Assembly (NCBI GenBank): GCA_026545225.1 | Contig: CM048847.1 | Location: forward strand, 14,627,835 to 14,691,834 | DNA from: Cornus controversa | Taxonomy: Eukaryota; Streptophyta; Magnoliopsida; Cornales; Cornaceae | Direction: 5' to 3' | Length of the DNA: 64,000 nt | Shown here: in pieces, positions 40,715 to 53,244 of the stretch | Layout of the letters: each line of letters begins with the position of its first letter | How positions within the stretch are numbered: the stretch's first letter is position 1 | The notes under the pieces: model-generated | What the model saw: the letters and a program-made list of their open reading frames with translations, nothing else | The model's database searches: none | What the model was told of the DNA's origin: nothing | Program-made: the position numbers and the translations under genes

Positions 40715-43700
40715 CATACGGTTGTGGTCATGCCTGGTTATTGCAAGGAATTGTTCTTTTTGACTCAGAACAACTCAAACAAACATGGATGAAGATCGGA
40801 TCGACATGCTCGTCGTTTCTTTGGGACCCTTTGATGGTTTCATTTAGAAAAAAACAGCGTACGATTAATATTATGGCACGACTTCTCTTGGAATGTGGTT
40901 TTCTAATCAAAACAACACAAATGAAACAAGTTTAAAATGGTTGGTAGCTTACAAATTGTTTCCTTTAGATGTCAAAGCGGTCGAATTTGGAACAAAGCAC
41001 CATACGGTTGTGATGAAGATCGGATTGACATGTTCGTCACTTCTTTTGGATGCTTTGATGCTCTAATTTGGAAAAAAGAAACTTACGATTCTGATTATGA
41101 CACAACTTCTCAAGGACTGGGGTTTTCGAATCAGAACAACTTAAACTAAACTTGTTTCAAATCATCGATAGCTTGGGAATTGTTTCTTTTAATTGTCCAG
41201 ATGGTTGAAGTTGGCATAGAGCACCATACGGTTGTGATCATTCATGGGTGCAGCAAGAAATTACTCTTTTCGATTCAGGACGTCCTCACGGTCGAATTAG
41301 GCATAAAGCAACGTATAATTCTATGTATGGCACGATTTCACGTGGATTGGACTTTTCGAATCAGGACAGGTCAAACGAAACAAGTTCAAAACCGTTGTTG
41401 TCATTCTCTATTCTTCTAGACATCCAGATGGTCAATTCTAGCACAACGCACTATACGGTTGTCGTCATGCCTGATTATTGCAAGCAATTGTTCTTTCAAC
41501 TCAGAACAACTCAAACAAACATGGATGAAGAACGGATCGACATGCTCGTCGATTCTTTGGGACGCTTTGATGGTTTCATTTAGAAAAAAGCAGCGTACGA
41601 TTACTATTATCGCACGACTTCTCTCGGAATGCGGTTTTTGAACCAAAACAACTCAAATGAAACAAGTTTAAAATGGTTGGTAGCTTGCAAATTGTTTCCT
41701 TTTAGATGTCGAAACGGTCAAATTTGGAACAAAGCGCCATACGGTTGTGATGAAGATCGGATTGACATGTTCGTCACTTCTTTTGGATGCTTTGATGGTC
41801 TAATTTGGAAAAAAGAAACTTATGATTCTGATTATGACACAACTTCTCAAGAAATGGGGTTTTTGAATCAGAACAACTGAAACTAAACTTGTTTCAAATC
41901 AGCAATAGCTTGGGAATTGTTTCTTTTACTTGTCCAGATGGTTGAAGTTGGCATAGAGCACCATACGGTTGTGATCATTCATGAGTGCAGCAAGGAATTA
42001 CTCTTTTCGATTCAGTACGTCCACACGGTCGAATTAGGCATAAAGCAACGTATAATTCTATGTATGGCACGATTTCACGTGGATTGGACTTTTCGAATCA
42101 GGACAGGTCAAACCAAACAAGTTCAAAACCGTTGTTGTCATTCTCTATTCTTCTGGACATCCAGATGGTCAATTCTAGCACAAAGCGCCATACGGTTGTG
42201 GTCATGCCGGGTTATTGCAAGGAATTGTTCTTTTTGACTCAGAACAACTCAAACAAACATGGATGAAGATCGGATCGACATGCTCGTCGTTTCTTTGGGA
42301 CCCTTTGATGGTTTCATTTAGAAAAAAACAGCGTACGATTAATATTATGGCACGACTTCTCTTGGAATGTGGTTTTCTAATCAAAACAACACAAATGAAA
42401 CAAGTTTAAAATGGTTGGTAGCTTACAAATTGTTTCCTTTAGATGTCAAAACGGTCGAATTTGGAACAAAGCACCATACGGTTGTGATGAAGATCGGATT
42501 GACATGTTCGTCACTTCTTTTGGATGCTTTGATGGTCTAATTTGGAAAAAAGAAACTTACGATTCTGATTATGACACAACTTCTCAAGGACTGGGGTTTT
42601 CGAATCAGAACAACTTAAACTAAACTTGTTTCAAATCATCGATAGCTTGGGAATTGTTTCTTTTAATTGTCCAGATGGTTGAAGTTGGCATAGAGCACCA
42701 TACGGTTGTGATCATTCATGGGTGCAACAAGAAATTACTCTTTTCGATTCAGGACGTCCTCACGGTCGAATTAGGCATAAAGCAACGTATAATTCTATGT
42801 ATGGCACGATTTCACGTGGATTGGACTTTTCGAATCAGGACAGGTCAAACCAAACAAGTTCAAAACCGTTGTTGTCATTCTCTATTCTTCTAGACATACA
42901 GATGGTCAATTCTAGGACAAAGCACCATACGGTTGTGGTCATGCCTGGTTATTGCAAGGAATTGTTCTTTTCGACTCATAACAACTCAAACAAACATGGA
43001 TGAAGATCGGATCGACATGCTCGTCGATTCTTTGGGACGCTTTGATGGTTTCATTTAGAAAAAAGCAGCGTACGATTACTATTATCGCACGACTTCTCTC
43101 GGAATGCGGTTTTTGAACCAAAACAACTCAAATGAAACAAGTTTAAAATGGTTGGTAGCTTGCAAATTGTTTCCTTTTAGATGTCGAAACGGTCAAATTT
43201 GGAACAAAGCGCCATACGGTTGTGATGAAGATCGGATTGACATGTTCGTCACTTCTTGTGGATGCTTTGATGGTCTAATTTGGAAAAAAGAAACTTATGA
43301 TTCTGATTATGACACAACTTCTCAAGAAATGGGGTTTTTGAATCAGAACAACTGAAACTAAACTTGTTTCAAATCATCAATAGCTTGGGAATTGTTTCTT
43401 TTACTTGTCCAGATGGTTGAAGTTGGCATAGAGCACCATACGGTTGTGATCATTCATGAGTGCCGCAAGGAATTACTCTTTTCGATTAAGTACGTCCACA
43501 CGGTCGAATTAGGCATAAAGCAACGTATAATTCTATGTATGGCACGATTTCACGTGGATTGGACTTTTCGAATCAGGACAGGTCAAACCAAACAAGTTCA
43601 AAACCGTTGTTGTCATTCTCTATTCTTCTGGACATCCAGATGGTCAATTCTAGCACAAAGCGCCATACGGTTGTGGTCATGCCTGGTTATTGCAAGGAAT

Positions 43701-46609
43701 TGTTCTTTTTGACTCAGAACAACTCAAACAAACATGGATGAAGATCGGATCGACATGCTCGTCGTTTCTTTGGGACCCTTTGATGGTTTCATTTAGAAAA
43801 AAACAGCGTACGATTAATATTATGGCACGACTTCTCTTGGAATGTGGTTTTCTAATCAAAACAACACAAATGAAACAAGTTTTAAATGGTTGGTAGCTTG
43901 CTAATTGTTTCCTTTAGATGTCCAAATAGTCGAACTTGGAACAAAGCGCCATACGGTTGTGCTGATGATCGGATTGACATGTTCGTCACTTCTTTTGGAT
44001 GCTTTGATGGTCTAATTTGGAAAAAAGAAACTTACGATTCTGATTATGGCACGACTTCTCAAGGAATGGGTTTTTGAATCAGAACAACTCAGACTAAACT
44101 TATTTAAAATCCTCGATAGCTTGGAAATTGTTTCTTTTACTTTTCCAGATGGTTGAAGTTGGCATAGAGCACCATACGGTTGTGATCATTCATGAGTGCA
44201 GCAAGGAATTACTATTTTTGATTCAGGACGTCCTGATGGTTGAATTTGGCATAAAGCAATGAATAATTCTAAGTAAGGCACAATTTCACGTGGATTGGAC
44301 TTTTCGAATCAGGACAAGTCAAACGAAACAAGTTCGAAACCGTTGTTGTCATTCTCTATTTTTCTGGACATCCAGATGGTCAATTCTAGCACAAAGCGCC
44401 ATACGGTTGTCGTCATACCTGATTACCGCAAGCGATAGTTTTTTCGACTCAGAATAACTCAAACAAACATGGATGAAGATCGGATCGACATGCTCGTCGT
44501 TTCTTTGGGACGCTTTGATGGTTTCATTTAGAAAAAAGTAGCGTACGATTAGTATTATGGCACGACTTCTCTTGGAATGTGGTTTTCTAATCATAACAAC
44601 TCAAATGAAACAAGTTTAAAATGGTTGGTAGCTTGCAAATTATTTCCTTTAGATGTCGAAACGGTCGAATTTGGAACAAAGCACCATACGGTTGTGATGA
44701 AGATCGGATTGACATGTTCGTCACTTCTTTTGGATGCTTTGATGGTCTAATTTGGAAAAAAGAAACTTACGATTCTGATTATGACACAACTTCTCAAGGA
44801 ATGGGGTTTTTGAATCAGAACAACTGAAACTAAACTTGTTTCAAATCATCGATAGCTTGGGAATTGTTTCTTTTACTTGTCCAGATGGTTGAAGTTGGCA
44901 TAGAGCACCATACGGTTGTGATCATTCATGAGTGCAGCAAGGAATTACTCTTTTCGATTCAGGACGTCCTCACGGTCGAATTAGGCATAATGCAACGTAT
45001 AATTCTATGTATGGCACGATTTCACGTGGATTGGACTTTTCGAATCAGGACAGGTCAAACCAAACAAGTTCAAAACCGTTGTTGTCATTCTCTATTCTTC
45101 TGGACATCCAGATGGTCAATTCTAGGACAAAGCACCATACGGTTGTGGTCATGCCTGGTTATTGCAAGGAATTGTTCTTTTCGACTCATAACAACTCAAA
45201 CAAACATGGATGAAGATCGGATCGACATGCTCGTCGTTTCTTTGGGACGCTTTGATGGTTTCATTTACAAAAAAATAGCGTACGATTAGTATTATGGCAC
45301 GACTTCTCTTGGACTGTGGTTTTCTAATCATAACAACTCAAATGAAACAAGTTTAAAATGGTTGGTAGCTTACAAATTGTTTCCTTTAGATGTCAAAACG
45401 GTCGAATTTGGAACAAAGCACCATACGGTTGTGATGAAGATCGGATTGACATGTTCGTCACTTCTTTTGGATGCTTTGATGGTCTAATTTGGAAAAAAGA
45501 AACTTACAATTCTGATTATGACACAACTTCTCAAGGACTGGGGTTTTCGAATCAGAACAACTTAAACTAAACATGTTTCAAATCATCGATAGCTTGGGAA
45601 TTGTTTCTTTTAATTGTCCAGATGGTTGAAGTTGGCATAGAGCACCATACGGTTGTGATCATTCATGGGTGCAGCAAGAAATTACTCTTTTCGATTCAGG
45701 ACGTCCTCACGGTCGAATTAGGCATAAAGCAACGTATAATTCTATGTATGGCACGATTTCACGTGGATTGGACTTTTCGAATCAGGACAGGTCAAACGAA
45801 ACAAGTTCAAAACCGTTGTTGTCATTCTCTATTCTTCTAGAGATCCAGATGGTCAATTCTAGCACAACACACCATACGGTTGTCGTCATGCCTGATTATT
45901 GCAAGCAATTGTTCTTTCAACTCAGAACAACTCAAACAAACATGGATGAAGAACGGATCGACATGCTCGTCGATTCTTTGGGACGCTTTGATGGTTTCAT
46001 TTAGAAAAAAGCAGCGTACGATTACTATTATCGCACGACTTCTCTCGGAATGCGGTTTTTGAACCAAAACAACTCAAATGAAACAAGTTTAAAATGGTTG
46101 GTAGCTTGCAAATTGTTTCCTTTTAGATGTCGAAACGGTCAAATTTGGAACAAAGCGCCATACGGTTGTGATGAAGATCGGATTGACATGTTCGTCACTT
46201 CTTTTGGATGCTTTGATGGTCTAATTTGGAAAAAAGAAACTTATGATTCTGATTATGACACAACTTCTCAAGAAATGGGGTTTTTGAATCAGAACAACTG
46301 AAACTAAACTTGTTTCAAATCATCAATAGCTTGGGAATTGTTTCTTTTACTTGTCCAGATGGTTGAAGTTGGCATAGAGCACCATACGGTTGTGATCATT
46401 CATGAGTGCCGCAAGGAATTACTCTTTTCGATTCAGTACGTCCACACGGTCGAATTAGGCATAAAGCAACGTATAATTCTATGTATGGCACGATTTCACG
46501 TGGATTGGACTTTTCGAATCAGGACAGGTCAAACCAAACAAGTTCAAAACCGTTGTTGTCATTCTCTATTCTTCTGGACATCCAGATGGTCAATTCTAGC
46601 ACAAAGCGC
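40715..46609 (+). repeat. 8-unit higher-order repeat, copy 2 (T6-T4-T6-T5-T1-T2-T3-T4)
   Basis: Units start at 40715, 41452, 42189, 42926, 43664, 44400, 45136 and 45873. Marks shared with the next copy, 5,895 bp on, are TGTCAAAGCGGTCG (near 40975), GATGCTCTAATTTGG (near 41060), CACTATACGG (at 41452), AATCAGCAATAGC (near 41900) and GCCGGGTTATTGC (near 42208). A G at 43258 (ACTTCTTGTGG) is unique in the window. Confidence 0.9.
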
Positions 46610-48820
46610 CATACGGTTGTGGTCATGCCTGGTTATTGCAAGGAATTGTTCTTTTTGACTCAGAACAACTCAAACAAACATGGATGAAGATCGGATCGAC
46701 ATGCTCGTCGTTTCTTTGGGACCCTTTGATGGTTTCATTTAGAAAAAAACAGCGTACGATTAATATTATGGCACGACTTCTCTTGGAATGTGGTTTTCTA
46801 ATCAAAACAACACAAATGAAACAAGTTTAAAATGGTTGGTAGCTTACAAATTGTTTCCTTTAGATGTCAAAGCGGTCGAATTTGGAACAAAGCACCATAC
46901 GGTTGTGATGAAGATCGGATTGACATGTTCGTCACTTCTTTTGGATGCTTTGATGCTCTAATTTGGAAAAAAGAAACTTACGATTCTGATTATGACACAA
47001 CTTCTCAAGGACTGGGGTTTTCGAATCAGAACAACTTAAACTAAACTTGTTTCAAATCATCGATAGCTTGGGAATTGTTTCTTTTAATTGTCCAGATGGT
47101 TGAAGTTGGCATAGAGCACCATACGGTTGTGATCATTCATGGGTGCAGCAAGAAATTACTCTTTTCGATTCAGGACGTCCTCACGGTCGAATTAGGCATA
47201 AAGCAACGTATAATTCTATGTATGGCACGATTTCACGTGGATTGGACTTTTCGAATCAGGACAGGTCAAACGAAACAAGTTCAAAACCGTTGTTGTCATT
47301 CTCTATTCTTCTAGACATCCAGATGGTCAATTCTAGCACAACGCACTATACGGTTGTCGTCATGCCTGATTATTGCAAGCAATTGTTCTTTCAACTCAGA
47401 ACAACTCAAACAAACATGGATGAAGAACGGATCGACATGCTCGTCGATTCTTTGGGACGCTTTGATGGTTTCATTTAGAAAAAAGCAGCGTACGATTACT
47501 ATTATCGCACGACTTCTCTCGGAATGCGGTTTTTGAACCAAAACAACTCAAATGAAACAAGTTTAAAATGGTTGGTAGCTTGCAAATTGTTTCCTTTTAG
47601 ATGTCGAAACGGTCAAATTTGGAACAAAGCGCCATACGGTTGTGATGAAGATCGGATTGACATGTTCGTCACTTCTTTTGGATGCTTTGATGGTCTAATT
47701 TGGAAAAAAGAAACTTATGATTCTGATTATGACACAACTTCTCAAGAAATGGGGTTTTTGAATCAGAACAACTGAAACTAAACTTGTTTCAAATCAGCAA
47801 TAGCTTGGGAATTGTTTCTTTTACTTGTCCAGATGGTTGAAGTTGGCATAGAGCACCATACGGTTGTGATCATTCATGAGTGCAGCAAGGAATTACTCTT
47901 TTCGATTCAGTACGTCCACACGGTCGAATTAGGCATAAAGCAACGTATAATTCTATGTATGGCACGATTTCACGTGGATTGGACTTTTCGAATCAGGACA
48001 GGTCAAACCAAACAAGTTCAAAACCGTTGTTGTCATTCTCTATTCTTCTGGACATCCAGATGGTCAATTCTAGCACAAAGCGCCATACGGTTGTGGTCAT
48101 GCCGGGTTATTGCAAGGAATTGTTCTTTTTGACTCAGAACAACTCAAACAAACATGGATGAAGATCGGATCGACATGCTCGTCGTTTCTTTGGGACCCTT
48201 TGATGGTTTCATTTAGAAAAAAACAGCGTACGATTAATATTATGGCACGACTTCTCTTGGAATGTGGTTTTCTAATCAAAACAACACAAATGAAACAAGT
48301 TTAAAATGGTTGGTAGCTTACAAATTGTTTCCTTTAGATGTCAAAACGGTCGAATTTGGAACAAAGCACCATACGGTTGTGATGAAGATCGGATTGACAT
48401 GTTCGTCACTTCTTTTGGATGCTTTGATGGTCTAATTTGGAAAAAAGAAACTTACGATTCTGATTATGACACAACTTCTCAAGGACTGGGGTTTTCGAAT
48501 CAGAACAACTTAAACTAAACTTGTTTCAAATCATCGATAGCTTGGGAATTGTTTCTTTTAATTGTCCAGATGGTTGAAGTTGGCATAGAGCACCATACGG
48601 TTGTGATCATTCATGGGTGCAGCAAGAAATTACTCTTTTCGATTCAGGATGTCCTCACGGTCGAATTAGGCATAAAGCAACGTATAATTCTATGTATGGC
48701 ACGATTTCACGTGGATTGGACTTTTCGAATCGGGACAGGTCAAACGAAACAAGTTCAAAACCGTTGTTGTCATTCTCTATTCTTCTAGACATCCAGATGG
48801 TCAATTCTAGCACAACGCAC
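46610..48820 (+). repeat. 8-unit higher-order repeat, copy 3, incomplete (T6-T4-T6)
   Basis: Units start at 46610, 47347 and 48084. All five private marks listed for copy 2 are repeated 5,895 bp downstream of their partners. The match ends before 48821, where a T4 unit stands in place of the expected T5. A G at 48732 (AATCGGGACAGG) is unique. Confidence 0.9.
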
Positions 48821-51032
48821 CATACGGTTGTCGTCATGCCTGATTATTGCAAGCAATTGTTCTTTCAACTCAGAACAACTCAAACAAACATGGATGAAGA
48901 ACGGATCGACATGCTCGTCGATTCTTTGGGACGCTTTGATGGTTTCATTTAGAAAAAAGCAGCGTACGATTACTATTATCGCACGACTTCTCTCGGAATG
49001 CGGTTTTTGAACCAAAACAACTCAAATGAAACAAGTTTAAAATGGTTGGTAGCTTGCAAATTGTTTCCTTTTAGATGTCGAAACGGTCAAATTTGGAACA
49101 AAGCGCCATACGGTTGTGATGAAGATCGGATTGACATGTTCGTCACTTCTTTTGGATGCTTTGATGGTCTAATTTGGAAAAAAGAAACTTATGATTCTGA
49201 TTATGACACAACTTCTCAAGAAATGGGGTTTTTGAATCAGAACAACTGAAACTAAACTTGTTTCAAATCATCAATAGCTTGGGAATTGTTTCTTTTACTT
49301 GTCCAGATGGTTGAAGTTGGCATAGAGCACCATACGGTTGTGATCATTCATGAGTGCCGCAAGGAATTACTCTTTTCGATTCAGTACGTCCACACGGTCG
49401 AATTAGGCATAAAGCAACGTATAATTCTATGTATGGCACGATTTCACGTGGATTGGACTTTTCGAATCAGGACAGGTCAAACCAAACAAGTTCAAAACCG
49501 TTGTTGTCATTCTCTATTCTTCTGGACATCCAGATGGTCAATTCTAGCACAAAGCGCCATACGGTTGTGGTCATGCCTGGTTATTGCAAGGAATTGTTCT
49601 TTTTGACTCAGAACAACTCAAACAAACATGGATGAAGATCGGATCGACATGCTCGTCGTTTCTTTGGGACCCTTTGATGGTTTCATTTAGAAAAAAACAT
49701 CGTACGATTAATATTATGGCACGACTTCTCTTGGAATGTGGTTTTCTAATCAAAACAACACAAATGAAACAAGTTTAAAATGGTTGGTAGCTTACAAATT
49801 GTTTCCTTTAGATGTCAAAACGGTCGAATTTGGAACAAAGCACCATACGGTTGTGATGAAGATCGGATTGACATGTTCGTCACTTCTTTTGGATGCTTTG
49901 ATGGTCTAATTTGGAAAAAAGAAACTTACGATTCTGATTATGACACAACTTCTCAAGGACTGGGGTTTTCGAATCAGAACAACTTAAACTAAACTTGTTT
50001 CAAATCATCGATAGCTTGGGAATTGTTTCTTTTAATTGTCCAGATGGTTGAAGTTGGCATAGAGCACCATACGGTTGTGATCATTCATGGGTGCAACAAG
50101 AAATTACTCTTTTCGATTCAGGACGTCCTCACGGTCGAATTAGGCATAAAGCAACGTATAATTCTATGTATGGCACGATTTCACGTGGATTGGACTTTTC
50201 GAATCAGGACAGGTCAAACCAAACAAGTTCAAAACCGTTGTTGTCATTCTCTATTCTTCTAGACATCCAGATGGTCAATTCTAGGACAAAGCACCATACG
50301 GTTGTGGTCATGCCTGGTTATTGCAAGGAATTGTTCTTTTCGACTCATAACAACTCAAACAAACATGGATGAAGATCGGATCGACATGCTCGTCGATTCT
50401 TTGGGACGCTTTGATGGTTTCATTTAGAAAAAAGCAGCGTACGATTACTATTATCGCACGACTTCTCTCGGAATGCGGTTTTTGAATCAAAACAACTCAA
50501 ATGAAACAAGTTTAAAATGGTTGGTAGCTTGCAAATTGTTTCCTTTTAGATGTCGAAACGGTCAAATTTGGAACAAAGCGCCATACGGTTGTGATGAAGA
50601 TCGGATTGACATGTTCGTCACTTCTTTTGGATGCTTTGATGGTCTAATTTGGAAAAAAGAAACTTACGATTCTGATTATGACACAACTTCTCAAGGACTG
50701 GGGTTTTCGAATCAGAACAACTTAAACTAAACTTGTTTCAAATCATCGATAGCTTGGGAATTGTTTCTTTTAATTGTCCAGATGGTTGAAGTTGGCATAG
50801 AGCACCATACGGTTGTGATCATTCATGGGTGCAGCAAGAAATTACTCTTTTCGATTCAGGATGTCCTCACGGTCGAATTAGGCATAAAGCAACGTATAAT
50901 TCTATGTATGGCACGATTTCACGTGGATTGGACTTTTCGAATCAGGACAGGTCAAACGAAACAAGTTCAAAACCGTTGTTGTCATTCTCTATTCTTCTAG
51001 ACATCCAGATGGTCAATTCTAGCACAACGCAC
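48821..51032 (+). repeat. 3-unit higher-order repeat, copy 1 (T4-T6-T5, 2,212 bp)
   Basis: Units start at 48821, 49558 and 50295. The C subunits before 48821 and before 51033 share CAGGATGTCCTCACGG at a distance of 2,212 bp. The T5 unit is a visible junction chimera: its B subunit starts with the T4/T5 form (AACGGTCAAATTTGG) and then switches to the T6 form (TTACGATTCTG, GGACTGGGGTTTTCG) between about 50575 and 50665. A T at 49700 (AACATCGTACG) is unique. Confidence 0.87.
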
Positions 51033-53244
51033 CATACGGTTGTCGTCATGCCTGATTATTGCAAGCAATTGTTCTTTCAACTCAGAACAACTCAAACAAA
51101 CATGGATGAAGAACGGATCGACATGCTCGTCGATTCTTTGGGACGCTTTGATGGTTTCATTTAGAAAAAAGCAGCGTACGATTACTATTATCGCACGACT
51201 TCTCTCGGAATGCGGTTTTTGAACCAAAACAACTCAAATGAAACAAGTTTAAAATGGTTGGTAGCTTGCAAATTGTTTCCTTTTAGATGTCGAAACGGTC
51301 AAATTTGGAACAAAGCGCCATACGGTTGTGATGAAGATCGGATTGACATGTTCGTCACTTCTTTTGGATGCTTTGATGGTCTAATTTGGAAAAAAGAAAC
51401 TTATGATTCTGATTATGACACAACTTCTCAAGAAATGGGGTTTTTGAATCAGAACAACTGAAACTAAACTTGTTTCAAATCATCAATAGCTTGGGAATTG
51501 TTTCTTTTACTTGTCCAGATGGTTGAAGTTGGCATAGAGCACCATACGGTTGTGATCATTCATGAGTGCCGCAAGGAATTACTCTTTTCGATTCAGTACG
51601 TCCACACGGTCGAATTAGGCATAAAGCAACGTATAATTCTATGTATGGCACGATTTCACGTGGATTGGACTTTTCGAATCAGGACAGGTCAAACCAAACA
51701 AGTTCAAAACCGTTGTTGTCATTCTCTATTCTTCTGGACATCCAGATGGTCAATTCTAGCACAAAGCGCCATACGGTTGTGGTCATGCCTGGTTATTGCA
51801 AGGAATTGTTCTTTTTGACTCAGAACAACTCAAACAAACATGGATGAAGATCGGATCGACATGCTCGTCGTTTCTTTGGGACCCTTTGATGGTTTCATTT
51901 AGAAAAAAACAGCGTACGATTAATATTATGGCACGACTTCTCTTGGAATGTGGTTTTCTAATCAAAACAACACAAATGAAACAAGTTTAAAATGGTTGGT
52001 AGCTTACAAATTGTTTCCTTTAGATGTCAAAACGGTCGAATTTGGAACAAAGCACCATACGGTTGTGATGAAGATCGGATTGACATGTTCGTCACTTCTT
52101 TTGGATGCTTTGATGGTCTAATTTGGAAAAAAGAAACTTACGATTCTGATTATGACACAACTTCTCAAGGACTGGGGTTTTCGAATCAGAACAACTTAAA
52201 CTAAACTTGTTTCAAATCATCGATAGCTTGGGAATTGTTTCTTTTAATTGTCCAGATGGTTGAAGTTGGCATAGAGCACCATACGGTTGTGATCATTCAT
52301 GGGTGCAACAAGAAATTACTCTTTTCGATTCAGGACGTCCTCACGGTCGAATTAGGCATAAAGCAACGTATAATTCTATGTATGGCACGATTTCACGTGG
52401 ATTGGACTTTTCGAATCAGGACAGGTCAAACCAAACAAGTTCAAAACCGTTGTTGTCATTCTCTATTCTTCTAGACATCCAGATGGTCAATTCTAGGACA
52501 AAGCACCATACGGTTGTGGTCATGCCTGGTTATTGCAAGGAATTGTTCTTTTCGACTCATAACAACTCAAACAAACATGGATGAAGATCGGATCGACATG
52601 CTCGTCGATTCTTTGGGACGCTTTGATGGTTTCATTTAGAAAAAAGCAGCGTACGATTAGTATTATGGCACGACTTCTCTCGGAATGCGGTTTTTGAATC
52701 AAAACAACTCAAATGAAACAAGTTTAAAATGGTTGGTAGCTTGCAAATTGTTTCCTTTTAGATGTCGAAACGGTCAAATTTGGAACAAAGCGCCATACGG
52801 TTGTGATGAAGATCGGATTGACATGTTCGTCACTTCTTTTGGATGCTTTGATGGTCTAATTTGGAAAAAAGAAACTTATGATTCTGATTATGACACAACT
52901 TCTCAAGAAATGGGGTTTTTGAATCAGAACAACTGAAACTAAACTTGTTTCAAATCATCAATAGCTTGGGAATTGTTTCTTTTACTTGTCCAGATGGTTG
53001 AAGTTGGCATAGAGCACCATACGGTTGTGATCATTCATGAGTGCCGCAAGGAATTACTCTTTTCGATTCAGTACGTCCACACGGTCGAATTAGGCATAAA
53101 GCAACGTATAATTCTATGTATGGCACGATTTCACGTGGATTGGACTTTTCGAATCAGGACAGGTCAAACCAAACAAGTTCAAAACCGTTGTTGTCATTCT
53201 CTATTCTTCTGGACATCCAGATGGTCAATTCTAGCACAAAGCGC
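51033..53244 (+). repeat. 3-unit higher-order repeat, copy 2 (T4-T6-T5, 2,212 bp)
   Basis: Units start at 51033, 51770 and 52507, each 2,212 bp after its partner. Here the T5 unit keeps the normal T4/T5 B tail (TTATGATTCTG, AGAAATGGGG). That agrees with the chimeric B subunit near 50.6 kb being the duplication junction. This T5 has GATTAGTATTATGGCACG where most T5 units have GATTACTATTATCGCACG. Confidence 0.87.
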
